Shown: in pieces, positions 18,035 through 26,622 of the stretch | How the letters are laid out: each line of letters opens with the position of its first letter | Numbering within the stretch: position 1 is the stretch's first letter | Source of the DNA: Planctomycetota bacterium | GTDB lineage: Bacteria > Planctomycetota > Planctomycetia > Planctomycetales > Planctomycetaceae | Direction: 5' to 3' | Length of the DNA stretch: 33,649 bases | Assembly: GCA_003671275.1 (NCBI GenBank) | Contig: QWPB01000022.1 | Span: forward strand, 1 to 33,649 | Notes under the pieces: model-generated | What the model was told of the DNA's origin: nothing | What the model saw: the letters and a program-made list of their open reading frames with translations, nothing else | The model's database searches: none | Made by a program: the position numbers and the translations under genes

Positions 18035-20305
18035 ATGTTTGAATTGCCGGTCCTGAACCAGAATTCAACTCCGCCAACCTCGCGTTCGGGCCGCAAAGCA
18101 CGATTTCTCATCGAAGGGATGCACTGCGCAGGGTGCGTCGGACGGGCCGAGACGGGCCTGCGGGCGGTACCCGGCGTACTCGACGCTCAGGTGAATCTCG
18201 CCAACCGGGAAGCCCAGGTCACCCTCTCCGAAGATGCTCCCGAACCGAACTGGACATCCGTTCTGGCCCCACTCGGCTATCAGTTCCGACCACTTCCCGA
18301 TGCAACAACTCCTCCGGAGTCCCCCCCCAGCCCCATTCCATGGATCATCAGTCTGAGCTTCTCGGCTCTGGTGATGTGGCTCTGCACGGGCGGCGGCCAC
18401 TGGCCCGGAGCGCACCGGCTGGCAGCAGGACTCAGTGCCTTCGTCGTGTTTGGATTTGGAAGAGAGTTCTACCGCATCGCGTGGACACGCTGGCAACAAC
18501 GAACCTCGGACATGAACACCCTGATCGCCCTCGGATCAGGAGTGGCGTACATCGCGGGGCTGGTCGAACTCGGGCTGCACGGTGCGGGGCATGCTGTCTC
18601 TACGTCGGCAATGCCCTTTGACGCAGCGGCGATGATCGTTTCGTTTGTGCTTTTGGGACGATGGCTGGAGGCGCGGGCGCGACAGAGGGCCTCACGGGCG
18701 ATCGATGAACTCGGGGGGCTGATTCCACAAGAAGCCGTACTGCTGCGAAGAGATAACACGGAAGTCATCGTCCCCCTAGCTCAGGTGTGCGTCGCGGACC
18801 GGCTCCTCGTGCGACCAGGAAGTCGCCTGCCCGTGGATGGGCGTATCGAATCGGGACGGGCCGACCTCGACGAATCCCTGCTGACCGGAGAATCGCTTCC
18901 CGTGTCCCGCGGTCCTGGCGATTCGGTACTGGGAGGCTCCCTGTGTCATGGGGGCAGCCTCGTCGTTCAGGCTGAGCAGGTTGGCGACGCCACAACGCTG
19001 GGTCAGATCATCGGGTTGGTCCGGGACGCCCAGGGAACCAAGGCCCCCATCGCCCGGCTGGCGGATCGGATTGCACGGGTTTTCGTCCCCTCCATCCTCG
19101 GATTGGCTCTCACGACAAGCATTGCCTGGCTGATCCTGGCGACCGGTCCCGACCGTTTCGCACGAACCGTACAGGCGACGGTCAATGTGCTGGTCATCGC
19201 GTGTCCCTGCGCCTTGGGTCTGGCCACACCGGTGGCGGTCGTGGTGGCCATGGGGCGGGCAGCGCGGGAAGGACTGCTGATTCGGGATGGCGAGGCCCTG
19301 GAAACACTTGGCAAGGTGTCCCGGGTCGCCTTCGATAAAACCGGAACACTGACGATCGGACAGCCCCACGTGATAGCCTGGGAAGGGCTGGACCAGAACA
19401 GCGAGACGGCTCTCTCGGCGGCGAGGGCGGTGGCTCAGCTTTCCGAACACCCGTTGTCAGGGGCCATAGTGACGTGGATTGATACCGCCAGCGGAGCCCC
19501 TGCCGCCCCGCTTCCTGTCAGTGACTTTCAGAGCATTCCCGGACAAGGCATTCACGGAACCGTGGCGGGGCAGAACATCCGCCTGGAACGCGATCCTCTC
19601 GCCACGCCCGATCAACCGGGAACCAGGACAGCCTTATTCATCGACAATCAGCGAATTGGAAGCTTTGTCCTGCAGGATCAGCTGCGTCCGGAGGCTGCGG
19701 GAGTCATCGCCGCACTGCGAACCCTCGGTATCCAGACAGCCTTGCTGACTGGAGACCGGAAAGCGGTTGCCCAACAGGTCGCTCGCGAAGTCACCATTGA
19801 CGATCCCCGAGCCGAACTGCACCCAGGAGACAAGGGAAGCATTCTGCGTGACTGGCAGTCGCACGGAGAGGTCGTTGCCATGGTGGGAGATGGAATTAAC
19901 GATGCCCCCGCGCTGGCCATCGCGAATGTCGGAATGGCCCTCGGTTCCGGGACAGCTGTGGCCATGGCGACCGCCGATGTGACGGTCCTTTCGGGCTCAT
20001 TGCGAGGCGTGGTGGATGCGATCCTGTTGTCGCGACAAACGCTGCATGTGATTCGCCAGAATCTGGGATTCGCGATCGGATACAACCTGGTCGGAATCCC
20101 GCTGGCGGCGGGGCTGCTCTATCCGTGGACGGGCTGGCTGCTGCCCTCCTGGTTCGCTGCTGCGGCGATGTCTTCGAGCAGTGTCTGCGTGGTACTGAAC
20201 AGCCTGCGTCTGGGACGACGACCCGACCAACGACAAACGGACGCGAAAAACTCTGTTTCGCGTCCGTTGAAATCGTCTCTGTACGATAACCGTACGGGAA
20301 AGTGA
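18035..20305 (+). CDS. copA: Copper-exporting P1B-type ATPase (CopA-like)
   Basis: This ATP-driven Cu(I) exporter has 756 residues when started at ATG 18035 (GGAG about 11 bases upstream). An ATG 75 bases earlier is also open but adds no recognisable domain. One N-terminal heavy-metal-associated domain carries GMHCAGC (C31, C34). Membrane helices follow, then the TGES actuator (LTGESLPVS), the transmembrane metal motif IACPCALGLATP (about 389-391), phosphorylation motif DKTGT (D435), the SEHP nucleotide motif, and GDGINDAPAL. The YN pair in GYNLVGIP and MSSSS in the last helix match the Cu(I) P1B-1 group. No copper chaperone or regulator gene adjoins it. The 3' coding end contains a strong palindrome. 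Confidence 0.93.
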   Translation: MFELPVLNQNSTPPTSRSGRKARFLIEGMHCAGCVGRAETGLRAVPGVLDAQVNLANREAQVTLSEDAPEPNWTSVLAPLGYQFRPLPDATTPPESPPSPIPWIISLSFSALVMWLCTGGGHWPGAHRLAAGLSAFVVFGFGREFYRIAWTRWQQRTSDMNTLIALGSGVAYIAGLVELGLHGAGHAVSTSAMPFDAAAMIVSFVLLGRWLEARARQRASRAIDELGGLIPQEAVLLRRDNTEVIVPLAQVCVADRLLVRPGSRLPVDGRIESGRADLDESLLTGESLPVSRGPGDSVLGGSLCHGGSLVVQAEQVGDATTLGQIIGLVRDAQGTKAPIARLADRIARVFVPSILGLALTTSIAWLILATGPDRFARTVQATVNVLVIACPCALGLATPVAVVVAMGRAAREGLLIRDGEALETLGKVSRVAFDKTGTLTIGQPHVIAWEGLDQNSETALSAARAVAQLSEHPLSGAIVTWIDTASGAPAAPLPVSDFQSIPGQGIHGTVAGQNIRLERDPLATPDQPGTRTALFIDNQRIGSFVLQDQLRPEAAGVIAALRTLGIQTALLTGDRKAVAQQVAREVTIDDPRAELHPGDKGSILRDWQSHGEVVAMVGDGINDAPALAIANVGMALGSGTAVAMATADVTVLSGSLRGVVDAILLSRQTLHVIRQNLGFAIGYNLVGIPLAAGLLYPWTGWLLPSWFAAAAMSSSSVCVVLNSLRLGRRPDQRQTDAKNSVSRPLKSSLYDNRTGK
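20237..20267. terminator. 12-bp hairpin at the end of copA, possible bidirectional terminator
   Basis: ACGGACGCGAAA (20237-20248) and TTTCGCGTCCGT (20256-20267) form a perfect 12-bp stem with a seven-base loop. It lies inside the last codons of copA (stop at 20305) and about 65 bases beyond the csrA stop on the other strand. The A/T closing pairs near the loop and the lack of a long T-run make it an imperfect intrinsic terminator. It may serve both converging genes. Confidence 0.5.
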
Positions 20306-20331
20306 TTGCTCCCGTCATGTCGTCGGGCGGT

Positions 20332-20523
20332 TTAGCGTTCCGCCACCTTATTGGTTTCCGTTTCTCGCTTGATGGCTTCATAGATCTCTTCGCGATGCAC
20401 CGGGACATTGGCCGGAGCCTGGATTCCCAGCCGCACTTTGTCCCCTCGAATGTCGACGACGGTGATCACAATGTTGTCGCCAATCATGATGCTCTCGTCG
20501 CGGTGGCGTGATAGAACAAGCAT
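20332..20523 (-). CDS. csrA: Carbon storage regulator CsrA
   Basis: CsrA is a dimeric RNA-binding protein that blocks or activates translation by binding GGA motifs near ribosome binding sites. The 63-residue product has the full family sequence, MLVLSRHRDESIMIGDNI, then VRLGIQAPANVPVHREEIYEAI including the conserved L4, R6 and R44-region residues. Its own leader has AGGGA and AAGGA overlapping just before the ATG (20531-20539), which would allow self-repression as in other bacteria. No fliW or flagellar gene adjoins. It converges on copA. Confidence 0.97.
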   Translation of the reverse strand: MLVLSRHRDESIMIGDNIVITVVDIRGDKVRLGIQAPANVPVHREEIYEAIKRETETNKVAER

Positions 20524-20783
20524 GTCAAAGTCCTTCCCTGTGGTGGAGTGTTGAGAGGCGAGAGCACACGCCCCCCCTTTGTTCCATGGGGGTTCGAGAC
20601 TCCATCGCCAGAATGTTTCGCGGCACCAGCCCGTGTGATGTTCAGGGCTCGGTACTGAGTGAATCGGACAGCTGGCAAGATTTTCCGCCTACGAAGGGCT
20701 TGATTTCCCCGAAAGCTTTTCGAGTCACGGGGAGCTGCGCGGTCGTGCGGGCTGTAATGAACGCAACCTGTCGTTCCGGGCCT

Positions 20784-21830
20784 TCAGAGGCGATTTTCTG
20801 CAATTCGCTGAAGTCGCTGCTGCTGATCCGGCGTGACCGCCAAGGGTGTCCCGGCGGGCGGAACAGCAGGAACCAGATGCTGGGCGATCCGCCGGAGCAA
20901 CTCGCCCACGCCTTGCCCCGATTGAGAGGAAACGGCCAGCGACCCGGGGGGCCACGCGACCCCCGTGGCGGGAGGCAGATCACTCTTGTGCAAAACCACC
21001 AGGCGCCGCGTCGCCAGTTCAAGCAGCTCGTAATCCTCGGGGTTCGGAAGCTGACTGGCATCCCAGAGCATGATCGCCAGATCAGCCTGGGCCAGTGCCG
21101 CGCGCGTGCGGCGAACCCCCTCCTGCTCAATCGGATGTACCGTATCTCGAATACCCGCACTGTCTGTCAGTCGAACGGGCCACCCCTCGATGGCGGTATC
21201 CAGGGTCACCAGATCCCGCGTGGTTCCCGCTTCCGCGGACACAATCGACCGTGTGAACCCGGCAATGGCGTTCATCAGACTCGACTTGCCCACGTTGGGG
21301 CGGCCACAGAGTACGACCTCCCAGGGACTCGTCAGGTGCTGTACCAGTGGCAGCCACGACTGCATGGCTGCCACACCGGATTTCCGGGCCTCGCCCGTCA
21401 ATGATTCCAGTCGGGTCAGTTCGCGATCCCCCAGTCCCGTGGTCTGCTCCAGCAAGATGTCCGCCGCCCGCTGCGTTCGGGCCTGAGTCACCATCGACCA
21501 GACCCCTTCGAGTGCCACTTCGTGCGGGACAAACCCCCGTTCCACCAGGCTCTTCTGAATCCGCTGAATCGCCGCAATTCCCCCGTGACAGCTGACCTCC
21601 AGGGATTGCTCGGACGTTCGCGCCAGCACGACATCCTCGGCGGGAGCTGCCCCCCAACTTCCGAAACAGAGGACATTCACCGGCTGCTGGCACAGCGGGC
21701 GACCGTGAGCCGCCCGAAACAGCGGGGGAGCTTCCTCCAGGCGTGCCAAATCCCCCGTGACCCGCAGGACGGCAATCGCACTACGGCCCGCACCCGTCAA
21801 AAGTTCCACGGTCGGAGAGATCGTCATCAT
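20784..21830 (-). CDS. Shortened MnmE/TrmE-like GTPase
   Basis: MnmE modifies the wobble uridine of certain tRNAs together with MnmG. This 348-residue relative has an N-terminal TrmE_N-like domain (PTVELLTGAGRSAIAVLRVTG, LEVSCHGGIAAIQRI), a helical linker (TQARTQRAADILLEQTTG), then a GTPase: GRPNVGKSS (about 176-184), GTTRD, DSAGIRDT, HKSD in place of NKxD. The protein ends at ...LQRIAENRL, so the C-terminal helix with the catalytic FCIGK cysteine of true MnmE is missing, and it is about 100 residues shorter. It may be a planctomycete-type MnmE or a different GTPase. ATG 21830 is preferred over TTG 21848. It follows the HPS-like gene by 36 bases. Confidence 0.75.
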   Translation of the reverse strand: MMTISPTVELLTGAGRSAIAVLRVTGDLARLEEAPPLFRAAHGRPLCQQPVNVLCFGSWGAAPAEDVVLARTSEQSLEVSCHGGIAAIQRIQKSLVERGFVPHEVALEGVWSMVTQARTQRAADILLEQTTGLGDRELTRLESLTGEARKSGVAAMQSWLPLVQHLTSPWEVVLCGRPNVGKSSLMNAIAGFTRSIVSAEAGTTRDLVTLDTAIEGWPVRLTDSAGIRDTVHPIEQEGVRRTRAALAQADLAIMLWDASQLPNPEDYELLELATRRLVVLHKSDLPPATGVAWPPGSLAVSSQSGQGVGELLRRIAQHLVPAVPPAGTPLAVTPDQQQRLQRIAENRL

Positions 21831-21866
21831 CGGGCGAACACCCCACAAGAACGGAAGGGGAACGGA

Positions 21867-22574
21867 CTACCGCTTCCCAACCTTCACATCCCCGTACGCA
21901 TGCACCTTCTGACAGATCATCCGCAGGGACTCTTCGAGGTTTCCGCTGGCGGTCTTGAAGGCGTCGGCGTCGATCGTCAGCGGGGCACCGAGGACGACCA
22001 GGGGGGCACCGAATTCGGGGGTGCGGATGGCTTGTTCGAGGGTCAGGCCGCCGACGGCTTGGACGGGGATGCTGACCGCTTGCACCACTTCTCGCAGCTG
22101 GTCGAGGGGGCTGGGCTGGCGGCCTCCGGCGGCGACGATGCCGCGGCGTTCGTCGTAGCCGATGTGGTGGATCACGAAGTCGCAGCCGAGGTCTTCCAGC
22201 CGTTTGGCCGACTCGATCATGCAGGGGGCGGCCATATTGTCGCCCATAACCTTTACGCCGTGGTCGCGACCGGCCTTGACGACGCACTTGATCGTTTCGG
22301 GGTGCGAACGCTCCATGACGACGACATGCGTGGCCCCGGCCTTAGCCATCATCTCGGCTTCGAGGTAGCCGCCGTCCATCGTCTTCAGGTCGGCCACGAT
22401 CGGCACACCGGGGAACGCCTTCCGCAAGGCCCGGATGCCGTGCAGCCCCTCAGCCAGAATCAGCGGCGTCCCCGCCTCCAGCCAGTCGACCCCGGCCCGC
22501 ATCGCCAGCGCAGCAGTTTCGAGAGCCTCATCGATGTTAGTCAGGTCGAGGGAGATTTGAACGATCGGGAGCAT
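21867..22574 (-). CDS. HPS/KGPDC-family enzyme (3-hexulose-6-phosphate synthase-like)
   Basis: The family includes 3-hexulose-6-phosphate synthase (fixes formaldehyde on ribulose 5-phosphate) and 3-keto-L-gulonate-6-phosphate decarboxylase. The 235-residue product has the orotidine-decarboxylase-like barrel with the metal/active-site motif ADLKTMDGG (D62, K64, D67), preceded by GVDWLEAGTPLI and followed by AVGGLTLEQ. The start chosen, ATG 22574 (MLPIVQISLDL), matches the family N-terminus. A longer frame upstream lacks homology. HPS activity would fit formaldehyde detoxification, known in planctomycetes, but the usual partner isomerase (PHI) is not adjacent. The exact reaction is not certain from sequence. 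Confidence 0.8.
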   Translation of the reverse strand: MLPIVQISLDLTNIDEALETAALAMRAGVDWLEAGTPLILAEGLHGIRALRKAFPGVPIVADLKTMDGGYLEAEMMAKAGATHVVVMERSHPETIKCVVKAGRDHGVKVMGDNMAAPCMIESAKRLEDLGCDFVIHHIGYDERRGIVAAGGRQPSPLDQLREVVQAVSIPVQAVGGLTLEQAIRTPEFGAPLVVLGAPLTIDADAFKTASGNLEESLRMICQKVHAYGDVKVGKR

Positions 22575-22876
22575 GGGACGGTTCGCATGAGATGAGGAAC
22601 GCTGGAACATCCAGCCTGTAGTTACATCTTTTACGGTCCGAGAGTTGCCGGAAACAAGTTCACCCACCCTGAAACCAGATGACGTGTATGCGTCGGGATA
22701 GCCGGCAACCGCCAGTTTCTGCCCCTCTGCTTACTGACGACATGCCCTTCATGGAGGGTGTGACCGTGGGAACGCGAGCGGGGCCGGAGCGAAACCGTGC
22801 GTCAGCGGGTCAACCTGGGGCTTCATATTGCACCTCCTCCCTCTGGCTCGGTACAGTCGCCCAGCAGGAGCTGACT
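22575..22876. other. Divergent intergenic region between HPS-like and flippase-like genes
   Basis: About 300 bases between divergently transcribed genes must hold both promoters. No clear boxes or palindromes were recognised. Frames opening at 22679 and 22742 run into the flippase gene but show no membrane character or homology. Confidence 0.4.
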
Positions 22877-24253
22877 TTGGAACCGGTGCCGGGGAATTCG
22901 TGGATCACGCGGTGCCGCAGAGTGCTGCGGTACTGGGAAGTCAATCGCGCCGTTGCCTTTCTGGTCGCCTCCCGCGGTTGGCAGTTTGTCTCTGGCTTTA
23001 TCACGCTGTTTCTTCTGACCCAGTATCTCCCCGGTGAGGCAATCGGCGTCTACTCAGCCTTCGCCAATCAACTGGGAGTGCAGCTGTTCGCCGAACTGGG
23101 ACTGCCAGGCATTGTGGTCGTCCTGGCCAGTCACGAATGGGCCCATCTCCAGCTTGACCCTCAGCGGCGGATTGATGGCAATGCCCAGTGCCAGATGCGA
23201 CTGGCGGGGCTGCTGCGATTCGCGGACCGCTGGTTCTGGATGGCGGGTGTCCTGTTCGTGCTGATCGCCGGAGGGCTCGGAACCTGGAACCTGGAGCACT
23301 CCGACACCGGCTTGGTGGATTGGCGATGGCCGTGGATCTGTTCCGTTCTGTCCAGTGCCCTGTGCTTCCCCTACATCCCGCGCATCGCCCTCCTCGAAGG
23401 CTGCAACCAAGTCGACCGTGTCAACTTGCTTCGATTGTACCAATCGATCGCGGGCAGCTTGGTGGTCTGGCTCGTTCTCATGTCCGGGGCTGGCCTCTGG
23501 GCTCTGGTCGGGTCCAACATGGTGCGATGGGGCTGTGAAACATGGCTGGTGCATGTCCATTATCGGGCCACGTTTCAGAGTCTGCGCGAGGTCACAGTCC
23601 ACGAACCGATGTGCTGGCGCAAAGAAATCTGGCCCCTGCAGTGGCGTTTCGCCATCCAGAGCATCGGTTCCTACTTTAGTACCTATTTCTTTCAACCTCT
23701 CATACTGCGAGTTCAGGGTGGCGTTGTAGCCGGTCAGTTTGGAATGACCTGGCAGGTGCTTAACACCTTGTACACGGTCAGCTACTCCTGGGTGAATACC
23801 CGCATGGCGGAACTGGGGATTCTGGCCTCACGGGGCGAGCACGATCTCCTGCATCGCCGATTGCGAAAGATCGGCTGGATCTCGGTCGGTGTATTCCTGA
23901 TCGGTTCCCTGTGTTTCAGCCTGACTGTCGAGGCCCTTCGTCGGGTGGGGATTCGCATGGGCTCCCAGTTCCTTCCTCACCAGGAGGCTGCCGTACTGGT
24001 CTTGGGGATGACGGGAATTCTGGTCGCCACGCTCTGGCAACTTCGAGTGCGGCTGTACAAGCATGATCCGTTCCTGATCCCCAATACCCTGGCGGCGATC
24101 TCCATGGCGGGGCTCGCCTGGTTCGGCATTCAGCGGGAAGGCAGCTGGGGTCTGGCCGTCGGATACGCGGGCCTGGTCTGGGTATTCACGGTTCCCGTCT
24201 CGTTCTGGGTCATGCGAAACACGATTCCGGCCCCGGCCCACCGTACCGACTGA
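22877..24253 (+). CDS. Polysaccharide flippase-like multi-pass membrane protein
   Basis: With TTG 22877 as start (AGGAG 6 bases upstream) the protein has 458 residues, a normal length for Wzx/MATE-like lipid-linked oligosaccharide flippases. ATG starts at 22679 or 22742 would add a soluble, proline-rich head of no recognised type. About a dozen hydrophobic segments alternate with short loops (FVSGFITLFLLTQYLPG, GLPGIVVVLASHEW, WMAGVLFVLIAGGLG, SLVVWLVLMSGAGLWALVG, AAVLVLGMTGILVATLW). The pattern and N-terminal 'SRGWQFVSGFITLFLLTQYL' suggest the oligosaccharide flippase superfamily. No glycosyltransferase genes adjoin, so the substrate is unknown. Confidence 0.65.
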   Translation: MEPVPGNSWITRCRRVLRYWEVNRAVAFLVASRGWQFVSGFITLFLLTQYLPGEAIGVYSAFANQLGVQLFAELGLPGIVVVLASHEWAHLQLDPQRRIDGNAQCQMRLAGLLRFADRWFWMAGVLFVLIAGGLGTWNLEHSDTGLVDWRWPWICSVLSSALCFPYIPRIALLEGCNQVDRVNLLRLYQSIAGSLVVWLVLMSGAGLWALVGSNMVRWGCETWLVHVHYRATFQSLREVTVHEPMCWRKEIWPLQWRFAIQSIGSYFSTYFFQPLILRVQGGVVAGQFGMTWQVLNTLYTVSYSWVNTRMAELGILASRGEHDLLHRRLRKIGWISVGVFLIGSLCFSLTVEALRRVGIRMGSQFLPHQEAAVLVLGMTGILVATLWQLRVRLYKHDPFLIPNTLAAISMAGLAWFGIQREGSWGLAVGYAGLVWVFTVPVSFWVMRNTIPAPAHRTD

Positions 24254-24389
24254 CACACCGCTCCCGCACGGGGGTTCCGAATAGCCATCCTTCTTGTCCG
24301 TCGTGCGGCGATCGAAGGCCAGCGGCGGGAATTCAAGCACCCTGTCGAACGGCCTTTCCAGTCCGTTTGAGATCGACTGTTCCCGGATG

Positions 24390-24411
24390 AGACGGCCCGG
24401 AAAGGCCGTCT
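24390..24411. repeat. Hairpin between flippase gene and ribF
   Basis: AGACGGCC (24390-24397), loop CGGAAA and GGCCGTCT (24404-24411) make a perfect 8-bp stem. It lies about 140 bases after the flippase stop and 70 before ribF. No T-run follows, so a terminator role is doubtful. Confidence 0.55.
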
Positions 24412-24483
24412 TACGGGGAGACTATTTTCAACCGCCTTCCTAAGATATCGAAAGTCCTCCGCACCCCGGTCATCGAACGGTTC

Positions 24484-25398
24484 ATGCTGCCGCCGAGTCT
24501 TTTTTCTGCCTCCCCCTGTTGCCTGACTGTCGGCAACTTTGATGGGGTGCACCTTGGCCATCGCCGGATGGTCGAAGAACTGGTCGCCATGGCCCAAAAA
24601 CAGGGCACGCGAGCCATCGCTGTGACTTTTGACCCTCCCCCTCTACGGCTCCTCGCTCCGGAGCGTTGTCCACCCCAGCTGACCACGCTGGCCCGCCGAC
24701 AGTCCCTGCTTCTGGCGGCGGGGGCCGACGAAGTGGTCGTCCTGCCGACGACACCCGAGCTGCTCCAGATGACTGCCGAGGAGTTCGTTGAATCGATTCT
24801 GCTTCAGCAACTGAAGGCCGTGGGGATTGTCGAGGGCCCGAATTTCCGGTTCGGACGGGGACGGGTGGGGGATGTCCACACGCTGCGGTCGTTGTGCGCG
24901 GGGCGATTGCCGTTAACCGTAGTGGATGCCGTAGAGACGGACAGCGGCATGATCTCCTCCAGCTTGATCCGTACCGCCATTCAGTCAAGCCAGATCGCGA
25001 CGGCCCGCAAGATGCTGGGGCGTCCCTTTGAAATTCAGGGAGTCGTCGGTACGGGAGCCCAGCGAGGCCGGACCATCGGCTTTCCCACGGCCAATCTCGA
25101 GGCCATCGAAACGCTACTCCCTCCCCCGGGTGTTTACGCCGGACGGGCCCGTGTGCATGGCGTCCCGTACACCGTCGCCCTGCATATCGGTCCGAACCCC
25201 ACCTTCGGAGAAGGCGCCCTCAAGGTGGAAGCCCACCTCATTGGATACCAGGGGAATCTCTACGGGACCGAACTCGTCATTGAATTGCTCGACCAGCTGC
25301 GCGGGGTCGTCCGCTTCTCCTGTGTCGAGTCCCTGATCGACCAGCTGCGAAAAGACGTGGCCCAGGCCCAGGCGATCCTCGCGGGGGATGCCGCCTGA
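24484..25398 (+). CDS. ribF: Bifunctional riboflavin kinase/FAD synthetase
   Basis: RibF converts riboflavin to FMN and then FAD in the cytoplasm. The 304-residue protein has the N-terminal FAD synthetase (nucleotidyltransferase) domain with TVGNFDGVHLGHRRM (residues 15-29, the HxGH motif), VEGPNFRFGRGRVGD and the ISSSLIR signature (about 160-165). The C-terminal riboflavin kinase domain begins near 178 with GRPFEIQGVVGTGAQRGRTIGFPTANL, including the PTAN motif, followed by PPPGVYAG. Length and domain order are standard. gcvT follows 66 bases later on the same strand. No FMN riboswitch was recognised upstream. Confidence 0.96.
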   Translation: MLPPSLFSASPCCLTVGNFDGVHLGHRRMVEELVAMAQKQGTRAIAVTFDPPPLRLLAPERCPPQLTTLARRQSLLLAAGADEVVVLPTTPELLQMTAEEFVESILLQQLKAVGIVEGPNFRFGRGRVGDVHTLRSLCAGRLPLTVVDAVETDSGMISSSLIRTAIQSSQIATARKMLGRPFEIQGVVGTGAQRGRTIGFPTANLEAIETLLPPPGVYAGRARVHGVPYTVALHIGPNPTFGEGALKVEAHLIGYQGNLYGTELVIELLDQLRGVVRFSCVESLIDQLRKDVAQAQAILAGDAA

Positions 25399-25464
25399 TG
25401 CGGTGGCGAACGGGTTGGCGTATCATTCTCGCGGAATTGCGACACACATTCAGGACACCGACCG

Positions 25465-26553
25465 ATGCTTCAAACTGCCCTGCACTCCTGGCATGCCGCA
25501 CGCGGAGCCAAACTGGTTGACTTCGCGGGCTGGCACATGCCGGTGCTGTACACTTCACTGGTCGAGGAGCATCAGGCCGTTCGCCAGCGGGTCGGGCTGT
25601 TCGACGTGTCACACATGGGACGACTGCGGTTTACGGGAAGCGACGCCGAGAACTTCCTGCAGGAACTGCTGACAACCGACTGCGCTCAGCTGGCGGTGGG
25701 CGATGTGAAATACTCGCTGGTCTGTCAGGAGTCGGGCGGCATTCTCGACGACGTGCTGCTGTACCGCCGCGAACAGGAGTGGGCCCTGGTGGTGAATGCC
25801 AGCAATCGCGAAAAACTGCTGGAATGGTTCGAGACGCATCGCCGGGGGCGGGACATTGGCCTGATCGATGAAACCACCACCACAGGGATGATCGCCGTCC
25901 AAGGGCCCCAAAGCGTCGCTCTGATGACCGCCTTGGGGGCGAGCAGCGTCGCAAGTCTCAAGTATTACACGTTCACGGAGGTCGTGGTCGGCAACATCCC
26001 CTGTGTGGTCAGCCGGACCGGCTACACCGGAGAGGATGGATTCGAGCTGACTTGCCCTGCGACGCAGGCCACCTGGCTCTGGGAGCAGTTGATGGCAGCT
26101 GGAGCCGCCTTAGGGATCGCCCCCTGTGGTCTGGGAGCCCGGGACACACTGCGATTGGAAGCGGCGATGCCGCTCTATGGGCACGAGATGGACGAGACCA
26201 TGGACCCGTTCACGGCGGGACTGGCATTTGGCGTCCGGTTGAAAAAGACGATGCCGTTTATCGGACGGGCGGCCCTGGAAGCGGTCAAGGCCGTCCCCAC
26301 GACACGCCGTCGGGTGGGACTCAAGCTGTCCGGAAAACGAATTCCTCGCGAGAAAATGACCATACTCAGCAACGGCGTGAGCGTGGGTTACGTATCCTCG
26401 GGAACGCAGTCTCCCACGCTGGGGTATCCGCTGGCGATGGGCTACGTGCCCGCTGAACTGGCTTCCCCGGGAACCATCGTACAGATCGAAATCCGGGGAA
26501 GCGCTGAACCGGCGGAAGTCTGCCCGTTGCCATTCTATCGACGACCAAGCTGA
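25465..26553 (+). CDS. gcvT: Aminomethyltransferase, glycine cleavage system T protein
   Basis: GcvT transfers the methylene group from the aminomethyl-lipoyl H protein to tetrahydrofolate, releasing ammonia. The 362-residue product begins LHSWHAARGAKLVDFAGWHMPVLY and has DVSHMGRLRFTG (47-58), the folate-binding region SLVCQESGGILDDVLLYR, the SRTGYTGEDGFEL motif (about 173-185), GARDTLRLEAAMPLYGHEMDE and the C-terminal barrel domain (VSSGTQSPTLGYPLAMGYV). The length is standard. The genes for the H and P proteins are not downstream. AGGA lies about 9 bases before the ATG. A terminator-like hairpin follows the stop. Confidence 0.96.
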   Translation: MLQTALHSWHAARGAKLVDFAGWHMPVLYTSLVEEHQAVRQRVGLFDVSHMGRLRFTGSDAENFLQELLTTDCAQLAVGDVKYSLVCQESGGILDDVLLYRREQEWALVVNASNREKLLEWFETHRRGRDIGLIDETTTTGMIAVQGPQSVALMTALGASSVASLKYYTFTEVVVGNIPCVVSRTGYTGEDGFELTCPATQATWLWEQLMAAGAALGIAPCGLGARDTLRLEAAMPLYGHEMDETMDPFTAGLAFGVRLKKTMPFIGRAALEAVKAVPTTRRRVGLKLSGKRIPREKMTILSNGVSVGYVSSGTQSPTLGYPLAMGYVPAELASPGTIVQIEIRGSAEPAEVCPLPFYRRPS

Positions 26554-26572
26554 TCGAGACGGTTGAACCCGA

Positions 26573-26592
26573 GCCCCTGTTGAACCAGGGGC
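26573..26592 (+). terminator. Hairpin after gcvT
   Basis: GCCCCTG-TTGAAC-CAGGGGC is a perfect 7-bp stem 20 bases after the gcvT stop. It has no T-run, so it is either a weak terminator or one more intergenic palindrome. Confidence 0.45.
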
Positions 26593-26622
26593 AGATATTC
26601 CAAGCCACCCCTTGATTCGTGA

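Noticed and set aside
22679-22876. N-terminal extension of the flippase-like gene from ATG 22679
   Set aside because: The extra 66 residues are not membrane-like and match nothing recognised. TTG 22877 has a well-spaced AGGAG and gives a normal family length.
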